Shown piece by piece: positions 1-5,495 of a stretch of 6,505 nt of DNA; the first letter of the stretch is position 1, and each line of letters begins with the position of its first letter. Position numbers and translations under genes: made by a program. The stretch is from an uncultured Flavobacteriales bacterium (GTDB lineage Bacteria > Bacteroidota > Bacteroidia > Flavobacteriales > Crocinitomicaceae). The notes under the pieces were generated by a model that was given only the letters and a program-made list of their open reading frames with translations, made no database searches and was not told the origin of the DNA. The DNA is taken from NCBI GenBank assembly GCA_946479125.1, contig CAMLET010000193.1, positions 1 through 6,505 on the forward strand. Direction: 5' to 3'.

Positions 1-170
1 TAATTAAGCTTGCCTTCGGTCAATCCAAGCGAATCCAATTTGAAAATGAAATCGAATGTCTCCTCATATTTTTGTGGGAGAATCGTGAAATCATCCACAT
101 GAATTTTCTGAGCGTGAATCAATTGAACCACCGAAATTGTAAGAAGAGACAAGATAAACTTCATATCCAT
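1..170 (-). CDS. Secreted protein of unknown function, N-terminal fragment
   Basis: This open frame runs leftward off the window edge, so only the first 56 codons are visible and the C-terminal part is missing. It opens with an ATG at 168-170; a second in-frame ATG at 162-164 gives the more usual 'MK' start of a Bacteroidota signal peptide. Residues 4-20 form a hydrophobic stretch (FILSLLTISVVQLIHAQ) that ends in 'HA-Q', a good signal peptidase I site, so the product is probably exported to the periplasm or beyond. The mature part visible (about 36 residues) is acidic and aromatic, with 'DDFTILPQKYEETFDFIF', and I recognise no family in it. It is not the multi-helix membrane start expected of a BlaR1/M56 peptidase, even though it lies directly downstream of a blaI-like gene. 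The terminator at 199-225 separates it from blaI, so it probably has its own promoter, which I could not identify. Function not assignable. Confidence 0.65.
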   Translation of the reverse strand, partial: MDMKFILSLLTISVVQLIHAQKIHVDDFTILPQKYEETFDFIFKLDSLGLTEGKLN

Positions 171-198
171 CAATGTGTACAAAAAACGAATGTAAACA

Positions 199-225
199 AA
201 AAGCCCTCCGATTGGGAGGGCTTTT
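199..225 (-). terminator. Intrinsic terminator downstream of the blaI-like gene
   Basis: There is a perfect 11-bp inverted repeat (AAAAGCCCTCC at 199-209 and GGAGGGCTTTT at 215-225) around a 5-base loop. Read on the minus strand, the hairpin is followed by a T-rich run (TTTTTGTTT), the classic Rho-independent layout. It starts 18 bases after the blaI stop codon at 244-246. On the plus strand the hairpin is followed only by TTTTC, and no plus-strand gene points into it, so the minus-strand assignment is preferred. It should end the blaI transcript and insulate the secreted-protein gene at the left edge. Confidence 0.88.
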
Positions 226-243
226 CAGAATGTTCTATGTTTT

Positions 244-567
244 CTACAAAATATCGGTCAGTGAAACTTTACTATTGTAAAACGAAACCACTTCATTCTT
301 GTTTCCGTGGAAGTAATGTTTCAACATGTACTCTGCAAGGTAATCTCGGTAAGCATCTTTCTCGATCTTCGGCAAATAAATATAGCCACGACCAACAGCT
401 TTATGCTTAATAAATTTCTTACGTTCCAGAATACGAACGATAGTTGACACTGTATTATAGGCTGGTTTTGGATTAGGATAAAGTTCCACGATTTCTTTAA
501 CAGTGGCTTTTTCAAGCTCCCAGAGCTTAAGCATCACTTTTTCTTCAGCGGGTGTTAATCTATCCAT
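244..567 (-). CDS. BlaI/MecI/CopY-family transcriptional repressor
   Basis: This is a 107-aa winged-helix DNA-binding protein of the BlaI/MecI/CopY (penicillinase repressor) family. The characteristic start 'LTPAEEKVMLKLWELEKATVKEIV' (residues 4-27) is the first two helices. 'AYNTVSTIVRILERKKFI' (residues 36-53) is the recognition helix with its family-typical NTV.T...L..KG/KKF pattern. 'GRGYIYLP' (59-66) is the wing. The rest, about 68-107, would be the dimerisation helices; this is shorter than the usual 120-130 aa family length, so the C-terminal part is trimmed. Family members bind as homodimers to operator dyads. In the classical beta-lactam systems, derepression follows cleavage of the repressor, dependent on the membrane sensor BlaR1/MecR1 (M56 family). 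No M56 gene adjoins it here: upstream is a C1 peptidase, downstream a terminator and a secreted protein. The ATG at 565-567 is the only sensible start. Target genes and signal are unknown; beta-lactam resistance should not be assumed. Confidence 0.92.
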   Translation of the reverse strand: MDRLTPAEEKVMLKLWELEKATVKEIVELYPNPKPAYNTVSTIVRILERKKFIKHKAVGRGYIYLPKIEKDAYRDYLAEYMLKHYFHGNKNEVVSFYNSKVSLTDIL

Positions 568-572
568 AAATC

Positions 573-592
573 AGTAAATAGTGTTAAATACT
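573..592. promoter_or_regulatory. Possible operator dyad upstream of the blaI-like gene
   Basis: The sequence AGTAAATAGTGTTAAATACT, beginning 5 bases upstream of the blaI start codon, has imperfect two-fold symmetry: AGTA..TA....TA..TACT, with 6 of 10 pairs matching. A tighter dyad, AGTGTTAAATACT at 580-592, matches at 5 of 6 pairs. BlaI-family repressors commonly autoregulate through short dyads overlapping their own promoter, which makes this the natural candidate. The element is AT-rich and short, so chance occurrence is possible, and no convincing Bacteroidota promoter (TTTG / TAnnTTTG) was seen next to it. Confidence 0.3.
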
Positions 593-601
593 GTGCCTAA
601 A

Positions 602-1795
602 TTAAAAATTTAATTTTGATTTAACCTCTTTCGAAAGCGCATCCTTGTGAAGATACACGTTAATTGTTTTCAAACGAAAATAATCTTCAGACACGTATAA
701 GTATCCCTGAGGATAATTATCTGTCCCCCAAGAATTTTTCACCAGGAAATAACGTTTACCATTTTGGTCTTTGTACATACCAACAATGTGCATTCCGTGA
801 TCTTCAGTTGTTACTTTTTCATCGTAACCCGCCTGACGCAATTCTTGTGTAATCACTTTCTCTTTAACCGGCTCCATAAATGCGTTTGACGTGCGATCTG
901 CACCTGCATTGTTGAAGTTCTTATTGTCTCTTCCAGCAACCTGAATAGTACTTTCATCTTCAGGAACAATTGCAATACCGTTCTTAAAGCTGAATCCTTT
1001 TTCACTAACGTCAGCACCCCAAGCAACAGTGTAACCAGCTTTCAATGCGTTTTCAGTAATTGAAACCATGTCTTCTAACGGAACATTGTAGCTTTCACCC
1101 CAAGCCCAGTTGTCAGGAATAGCCAATTCACACGTTTTGTAAAAAGGGTCATTTGTGAACGAAGTAACCGAAACGTAATCGTCCACTTTCAATCCTAAAG
1201 ATTGAGCATACGATTGTGGTGTATAGTCTTTCCCATTAAACTTGAATGTTTTTGGATCCGGACCTAAATAAGCATCCAGGATAGCGTTGAAAGCGATTTT
1301 CCACTCTGAACCAATTCCTTTTCCTTTTTGAACTTCAGCCAAAACCGTGTTCATGAAACTCTCCAATAAAGAGAACATTTCAGCGTGATTGTAAGCTACA
1401 TCTCCACCTTGAAGTCCAGTATAAGCTTCTCTTGGAACTACTCCGTAACGTTTAATTACATAAGGAATATCATGAAAAGCACCACCTTCGCTAAAGTTGA
1501 TCTTTCCATCCATACGGATGAATTTCTCTGCTTTAGCTTCGTATGCTTTACGAACAATATACATTTCTGATAACGTAGCAGGATTTTTCACTCCTAAACG
1601 AATCAACTCTGATTCAATAAATGAAAGTGATGAGAAACTCCAGCAAGTTCCTGTCATTCCCTGACTCTCAACCGGAGTTGCGTCTAATTTATAAACTTGT
1701 GTAAAAGCATATGTGCTTCCTGTAGCGTTTGTTACAGTTTGTGCAAAAGCACTCACCCCAAACAATGCGCCTACAACTAGTAATCTTAACTTCAT
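602..1795 (-). CDS. Exported C1-family (bleomycin hydrolase/aminopeptidase C-like) cysteine peptidase
   Basis: This is a papain-fold cysteine peptidase with the hallmarks of the C1B branch (bleomycin hydrolase/PepC) rather than classical papain. Numbered from the ATG at 1793-1795 (397 aa), residues 1-18 (MKLRLLVVGALFGVSAFA) are a signal peptide with predicted cleavage before Gln19, so the enzyme should act in the periplasm or outside the cell, unlike cytosolic PepC. The catalytic set is visible: the oxyanion-hole Gln45 and nucleophile Cys51 in 'ESQGMTGTCWSFSS', His333 in 'DHGMHIVG' (compare HAM...G in PepC), and Asn354 in 'VKNSWGT'. About 280 residues separate Cys from His, much longer than in papain and as expected for C1B. 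An in-frame ATG at 1811-1813 would add six residues (MENYKT). The shorter start is preferred because it gives a standard signal peptide and leaves room for the symmetric upstream DNA. Its stop lies 34 bases before blaI. Likely role: general peptide degradation or processing; the substrate is unknown. No propeptide or C-terminal sorting domain is evident. Confidence 0.88.
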   Translation of the reverse strand: MKLRLLVVGALFGVSAFAQTVTNATGSTYAFTQVYKLDATPVESQGMTGTCWSFSSLSFIESELIRLGVKNPATLSEMYIVRKAYEAKAEKFIRMDGKINFSEGGAFHDIPYVIKRYGVVPREAYTGLQGGDVAYNHAEMFSLLESFMNTVLAEVQKGKGIGSEWKIAFNAILDAYLGPDPKTFKFNGKDYTPQSYAQSLGLKVDDYVSVTSFTNDPFYKTCELAIPDNWAWGESYNVPLEDMVSITENALKAGYTVAWGADVSEKGFSFKNGIAIVPEDESTIQVAGRDNKNFNNAGADRTSNAFMEPVKEKVITQELRQAGYDEKVTTEDHGMHIVGMYKDQNGKRYFLVKNSWGTDNYPQGYLYVSEDYFRLKTINVYLHKDALSKEVKSKLNF

Positions 1796-1812
1796 GGTTT
1801 TATAATTTTCCA

Positions 1813-1849
1813 TAAAATTAATGAATCATTAATAACAGTAGTTGTCAAA
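1813..1849 (-). promoter_or_regulatory. Weak candidate promoter of the C1 peptidase gene
   Basis: On the minus strand, TAATTTTA (1813-1820) matches 7 of 8 positions of the Bacteroidota -7 element TAnnTTTG, and TTTG (1846-1849) could be the -33 element. The spacer is 25 bases, longer than the usual 19-21 or so, so the pairing is weak. If real, transcription would begin just upstream of the ATG at 1793-1795 and would exclude the longer start at 1813. Confidence 0.22.
1817..1833. repeat. Perfect 17-bp palindrome upstream of the C1 peptidase gene
   Basis: ATTAATGAATCATTAAT is a perfect palindrome, with two 8-bp arms (ATTAATGA / TCATTAAT) around a single central base. It begins 21 bases upstream of the preferred peptidase start and overlaps the candidate -7 element, as an operator would. 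It could be bound by a dimeric regulator. The sequence does not resemble the dyad next to blaI, so there is no direct hint that the neighbouring BlaI protein binds it. Confidence 0.5.
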
Positions 1850-1865
1850 TCTGTTACTTCTGTTA
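1833..1865. repeat. Imperfect inverted repeat between dprA and the C1 peptidase gene
   Basis: TAACAGTAGT (1833-1842) and ACTTCTGTTA (1856-1865) form a 10-bp inverted repeat with one mismatch and a 13-base loop. It fills the rest of the dprA-peptidase gap, beginning 4 bases after the dprA stop on the minus strand. As RNA it could fold into a modest hairpin at the 3' end of the dprA transcript, but no clean T-run follows, so it is not a typical intrinsic terminator. It also spans the candidate -33 element of the downstream gene, so a regulatory role at the DNA level is equally possible. Confidence 0.4.
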
Positions 1866-1869
1866 AATT

Positions 1870-2970
1870 TTAGACAAGCGCGTACCGACGACCCGGCAAT
1901 GGCCTAATTATCCCCTTGAATTCTAGTTGAAGTAAATTTGAAGCGATCTCAGAAATCGATAATTTGGTCAAAAAGCCTAAAGAGTCCATATTCAGGTCTT
2001 TTTTCTCTTGCAAAGCATCCACTATACTTTCTTCCTGAGGCGATAAATTGGCAAATAGCTGCGCCTGTTTGTTCACTATTTCGCGATCCGATTTCCAGTC
2101 TAAACTTTCCAGAACATCGGCACCATTTTGCACCAAAGCAGCAATATTTTCACGAATTAACTTTAAGCAACCAGCAGAAGCAGGTTTTCCAATATCACCA
2201 GGAAATGCAAAAACGTCTCTATTATAATCGCGTGCAAGATTCGCTGTAATCATCGATCCGCCAGTTACACCACTTTCTACTACAATTGTTGCATCACAAA
2301 GTCCAGCAACAATCCTGTTTCGCATCGGGAAATTGCCCGGTTCAATTTTGGACCCGGGAATAAATTCACTAATTAATCCGCCATGCTCACACATTTTCTC
2401 AGCAACTTTTCTGTGAACTGACGGATAAAGCTGATCCAAACCGTGACCAAGAACTCCCCAGGTTTCTGCCTTATTGACAATAGCTCTTTTGTGTGAACAA
2501 ATATCAATTCCATAAGCCATTCCCGAAACAATAACTACACCTGCAGATGACAAACTATCGACCAGCTCTTCTGTCAACTGTTTTCCGTAACTGGTAATAT
2601 TCCGGGTTCCCACGATAGCAACAGTTTTTCTAGCTGTCCAATCAATATTTCCTTTGGAATAAAGTAAAATGGGAGCGTCTTCGCACTGTTTCAGTTTCTT
2701 CGGATAATCCGTATCTGTCAAAAACAAAGTGTTTGCCCCTATTCTTTCCAAATATTCCAACACCTCATCAGCCTTTTCTAAAGCCAATATGCGCTGCTTT
2801 GATTTGATCATATCCGCGGTAACTCCCGGAAGCTTATCCAAATCCAATTTCTTTTCTTCGAAGAACGCTGCCAGATCCTTAAAATACGAGGTAATAATAC
2901 GTGCTCTTTTACTTCCAATTCCGCTTAGAAGTGTTAAGGCAATTTGCTGATGTTGAGTGCTGAATTTCAA
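1870..2970 (-). CDS. dprA: DNA-processing protein DprA
   Basis: DprA (also called Smf) is a cytoplasmic protein that binds incoming single-stranded DNA during natural transformation and loads RecA onto it. The 366-aa product has the full three-part layout. An N-terminal helix-hairpin-helix region includes 'LLSGIGSKRARII' (14-26). The Rossmann-like core runs from about 95 to 290, with 'VAIVGTRNITSYG' (117-129), 'VSGMAYGIDICSH' (148-160), 'GVLGHGLDQLYP' (172-183), 'LISEFIPG' (199-206), 'FPMRNRIVAGL' (214-224), 'GGSMITANLA' (237-246) and 'VFAFPGD' (253-259). A C-terminal winged-helix domain (about 308-366) ends in 'FKGIIRPLPGRRYALV'. The start is TTG (2968-2970): the frame upstream contains no ATG or GTG before a stop at 2989-2991, and the next Met (residue 54) would remove the N-terminal domain. 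A purine-rich AAAGAAAG lies about 13 bases upstream. Length and motifs are normal for the family. It is divergent from the receptor gene and followed by the C1 peptidase gene 74 bases later. Confidence 0.96.
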   Translation of the reverse strand: MKFSTQHQQIALTLLSGIGSKRARIITSYFKDLAAFFEEKKLDLDKLPGVTADMIKSKQRILALEKADEVLEYLERIGANTLFLTDTDYPKKLKQCEDAPILLYSKGNIDWTARKTVAIVGTRNITSYGKQLTEELVDSLSSAGVVIVSGMAYGIDICSHKRAIVNKAETWGVLGHGLDQLYPSVHRKVAEKMCEHGGLISEFIPGSKIEPGNFPMRNRIVAGLCDATIVVESGVTGGSMITANLARDYNRDVFAFPGDIGKPASAGCLKLIRENIAALVQNGADVLESLDWKSDREIVNKQAQLFANLSPQEESIVDALQEKKDLNMDSLGFLTKLSISEIASNLLQLEFKGIIRPLPGRRYALV

Positions 2971-3119
2971 TTTATTATGGTGCTTTCTTTAATAAGTTAG
3001 GAAAAAATAGCATTTCGCTCCAAGCACTTATGACATAAATTGTAAAAAAGTTGACTCCTAAATTGTATACGTTCAGTTAATAGATTTTGTATTTTGGCAA
3101 CTCAAACAGCTACTGACGA
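2971..3119. promoter_or_regulatory. Divergent intergenic region with a 9-bp direct repeat
   Basis: These 149 bases must hold the promoters of both dprA (leftward) and the TonB-dependent receptor (rightward). The sequence TAAATTGTA occurs twice in the same orientation, at 3036-3044 and 3059-3067, with starts 23 bp apart, roughly two helical turns, a spacing compatible with a regulator binding one face of the DNA. Two -7-like boxes for the receptor are visible, TAGATTTT (3081-3088) and TATTTTGG (3090-3097), each 7 of 8 to TAnnTTTG, but neither has a -33 TTTG at proper spacing. No Fur-type box and no riboswitch-sized leader were seen. Exact promoters are therefore unresolved. Confidence 0.4.
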
Positions 3120-5468
3120 ATGAAACAAACCCTACTAGTTCTTCTACTACTTTTACCTGCATGCTTTTTTGCGCAAGATCTAAAAGGTCGTGTTATTGAC
3201 CAAAAAACAAAACAAGGCGTACTTTTCGCAACCATTAAAACCAGTCCAACTACCGGTTCCATCTCAGATGAAGAAGGAAATTTCGTGATCAAAGGTGTGA
3301 GCCTTCCTGTTCAGCTGATTGTAAGTGCAGATGATTATTTAACCGATACCATTGAAGTTACCTCTACTGATTTCCTGAAAATTGAAATGACAACTTCCGT
3401 TCAGGGGAATATCAGTCAGCTTGGACCAGTTGTTATTGCTGCGTCCAGAAGAAAACAATCTGTTGAAGAAATTCCGATTTCCATTGAAGTTATTGACGCC
3501 AATTTGGTAAGAAATAAAGGTATCACCGATTTAGAAGCCGCTGTTGATCAGGCGCCGGGTGCGTATACAATGGACGGACAAGTCAGTATTCGTGGTGGTA
3601 GCGGATTTTCTTACGGAGCAGGAAGCCGTGTTTTAGTACTTTGGAATGAAGTTCCGTTACTTTCAGGTGACGCAGGAGATGCAAAATTCAACTCTATTCC
3701 TATTGAGCAAGCTTCGCAAATTGAAGTGATCAAAGGTGCAACTTCAGTTCTTTATGGTTCTGGAGCATTGAACGGAATCGTCTCACTTATTGAACAGGAG
3801 CCGACTTCTGAAATGAAAGTTACCGGAAAGGTTCAAAACGGACTTTACGATGATCCGAAACGCGCAAGTTTAAAGTGGTGGACAAAAAGCCCAACTTACC
3901 AGCAAGCTGATTTTACATTCAGTAAGAAGTTTGAACGTTTTGGATTAAATCTGGGCGCCGCAGGTTTTAGCACAAATGGCTACCGTCAGGGAGAAGTAGA
4001 AGACAGAGCACGTATAAACGGAACTGTTTTTTGGAGTCCAAAAGACTTAGATCGATTAAAATTCTCTTTGGGCTGGAACGCTCAAATGCAAAAAACAGGA
4101 AATTTCATTATTTGGCAGAGCGATACTTTCGCTTATCAACCAATGGGCGGTGCGGATACATCAGTGGCAGGTTCAACATTAACGTACAATAAAGGAACTC
4201 GAATTTCAATCGACCCAAGCGTAAAGTTTTACGATAAAAAATTCAATCGACATACGCTAAGAACGCGTTACTACTTTGTCGACAATGCCAACTTTACGAA
4301 CTCGGCACAAAGTTCTAAATCACAGGTATATTACGCTGACTACCAATTCCAGAAAAAATGGAAAGGTTTAGGATTGGTGTTGACAACCGGAGTTACTACT
4401 TCGGCCAATAAGATTAACTCCTACCTGTTTGGTGACCACAATTCTTTCAATGCAGCTTTATACGGACAAATTGAAAAGAAATGGAAGAAGTGGGATCTTA
4501 GTTTTGGTACCAGGATGGAATACTTTGAGCAAGATGGCGAAGCACTAAAAACGAAATATTTCAACGGGCGCGGATTCGAACAAAACGCAGTACGACCAAT
4601 CTTCAGATCAGGGATTCATTACGCAGCAGCAAAGTATACGCACTTGCGTGTTTCACTTGGTCAGGGAATTCGTTATCCAACTGTTGCAGAGCGTTACACG
4701 CAAACTAGCGTTGGTTCACTGAATATTTTCCCAAATCCGAATTTGCAGGCAGAAACAGGATGGGCGGGAGAAATCGGGATCAAACAGGGACTTAAGTTTG
4801 GTGAGTGGAAAGGTTTCATCGATGTTTCGGGTTTCATCAATTCTTACCAAAACATGATGGAATTTACGCTAGGACTTTACAATCCGGATAGTATTCCAAT
4901 CAGTGGAAATCCAAATTCTCCGGGTTATATCGGAAAATGGATAGGATTTAGAGCTGAAAATGCAGAAGCAGCGCAAATTACCGGTTTCGAAGCAAGTGTT
5001 AACGGAGTTGGTCAAATTGGTCCAATCAAAGTGCAAACATTGTTTGGTTATACATACATGAATCCGATCTCGAAGAATTACAATCAGGATTACCGACAAA
5101 CATTCTCGAACGATAGCACAGACATGCTGAAATACCGCTTCAATCATCTGGCAAAAGCCGATCTTCAATTGGAATACAAAGGATTCAGTATTGGAGGTTC
5201 CACACGAATGAATAGTTTCATGGTCAACATCGATAAAGCATTTGAAGACGGGGTTTTAGGTCAGCAAATTTTACCTGGATTAAAACAATATCGCTTAGAC
5301 CATGATGGTCCAACTATCGTTTTCGACGCAAGAATTGGATACGAATACAAAGAGAAATACAAGATCAACTTCATCGTAAACAATGTTGCCAATGCCGAAT
5401 ATATGACCCGTCCGGGCGATATGCAGGCAACGAGATGTTTTATTGTTCAGCTGAGTTTTAAACTGTAG
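3120..5468 (+). CDS. TonB-dependent outer-membrane receptor with N-terminal carboxypeptidase-like domain
   Basis: This 782-aa protein is an outer-membrane beta-barrel that imports a bound ligand using energy from TonB-ExbBD. Residues 1-19 are a signal peptide (LLVLLLLLPACFFAQ) cut before Asp20. Residues 20 to about 95 form a carboxypeptidase-regulatory-like domain ('GRVIDQKTKQGVLFATI', 'GSISDEEGNFVIKGV'). A Ton-box-like 'PVVIAASRRKQ' (103-113) leads into the plug (about 114-225), with 'EEIPISIEVID', 'IRGGSGFSYGAG' (157-168) and 'IEVIKGATSVLYGSGALNGIV' (201-221, a signature of the plug end). The remainder is the barrel, with the family motif 'RYPTVAERY' starting at residue 518. It closes with 'YMTRPGDMQATRCFIVQLSFKL'-type strands, so it is complete. 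At under 800 aa and with no SusD-like gene next to it, it fits the siderophore/vitamin receptor class better than the SusC polysaccharide class. No ligand-specific neighbour is present, so the substrate is unknown. The ATG at 3120-3122 directly precedes the signal peptide. It converges on uvrC with a 27-bp gap. Confidence 0.94.
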   Translation: MKQTLLVLLLLLPACFFAQDLKGRVIDQKTKQGVLFATIKTSPTTGSISDEEGNFVIKGVSLPVQLIVSADDYLTDTIEVTSTDFLKIEMTTSVQGNISQLGPVVIAASRRKQSVEEIPISIEVIDANLVRNKGITDLEAAVDQAPGAYTMDGQVSIRGGSGFSYGAGSRVLVLWNEVPLLSGDAGDAKFNSIPIEQASQIEVIKGATSVLYGSGALNGIVSLIEQEPTSEMKVTGKVQNGLYDDPKRASLKWWTKSPTYQQADFTFSKKFERFGLNLGAAGFSTNGYRQGEVEDRARINGTVFWSPKDLDRLKFSLGWNAQMQKTGNFIIWQSDTFAYQPMGGADTSVAGSTLTYNKGTRISIDPSVKFYDKKFNRHTLRTRYYFVDNANFTNSAQSSKSQVYYADYQFQKKWKGLGLVLTTGVTTSANKINSYLFGDHNSFNAALYGQIEKKWKKWDLSFGTRMEYFEQDGEALKTKYFNGRGFEQNAVRPIFRSGIHYAAAKYTHLRVSLGQGIRYPTVAERYTQTSVGSLNIFPNPNLQAETGWAGEIGIKQGLKFGEWKGFIDVSGFINSYQNMMEFTLGLYNPDSIPISGNPNSPGYIGKWIGFRAENAEAAQITGFEASVNGVGQIGPIKVQTLFGYTYMNPISKNYNQDYRQTFSNDSTDMLKYRFNHLAKADLQLEYKGFSIGGSTRMNSFMVNIDKAFEDGVLGQQILPGLKQYRLDHDGPTIVFDARIGYEYKEKYKINFIVNNVANAEYMTRPGDMQATRCFIVQLSFKL

Positions 5469-5478
5469 GGTCAGGTCG

Positions 5479-5492
5479 TCCGCCGCGGCGGA
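5479..5492. repeat. GC-rich 14-bp perfect palindrome between convergent genes
   Basis: TCCGCCGCGGCGGA is fully self-complementary, and twelve consecutive bases inside it are G or C, in striking contrast to the AT-rich surroundings. It starts 10 bases after the receptor stop codon and ends 3 bases before the uvrC stop codon. As RNA from either strand it could form a short, very stable stem, but no T-run follows on either side, so it is not a standard intrinsic terminator. It may be an interspersed palindromic (REP-like) element or a 3'-end stabilising hairpin. Whether it recurs in the genome cannot be told from this window. Confidence 0.6.
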
Positions 5493-5495
5493 TCA

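Noticed and set aside
171..198. Promoter for the secreted-protein gene (TACATTCG, minus strand, 187-194)
   Set aside because: It is a fair -7 match, but the -33 position would fall inside the terminator hairpin and no TTTG is there.
72..410. Open frame of 112 codons on the plus strand
   Set aside because: It overlaps the secreted-protein gene, the terminator and blaI on the opposite strand and has no recognisable motif or sensible composition.
244..567. Beta-lactam resistance locus
   Set aside because: Only the repressor family matches; no beta-lactamase, penicillin-binding protein or BlaR1/MecR1 sensor is in the window.
599..616. Perfect inverted repeat AAATTAAA-AA-TTTAATTT overlapping the C1 peptidase stop codon
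   Set aside because: It contains only A and T, and the loop is too short for a full stem. It would be an unstable hairpin and is easily formed by chance in AT-rich DNA, so it is not called a terminator.
3120..3176. Lipoprotein signal (Cys at residue 15, 'LLLLPAC') in the TonB-dependent receptor
   Set aside because: Proline at -2 does not fit a lipobox, and 'CFFAQ-D' offers a standard signal peptidase I site; the rest is a clear outer-membrane barrel.
5479..5492. Intrinsic terminator for the receptor gene or uvrC
   Set aside because: The GC-rich palindrome is not followed by a T-run on either strand and leaves little or no loop.
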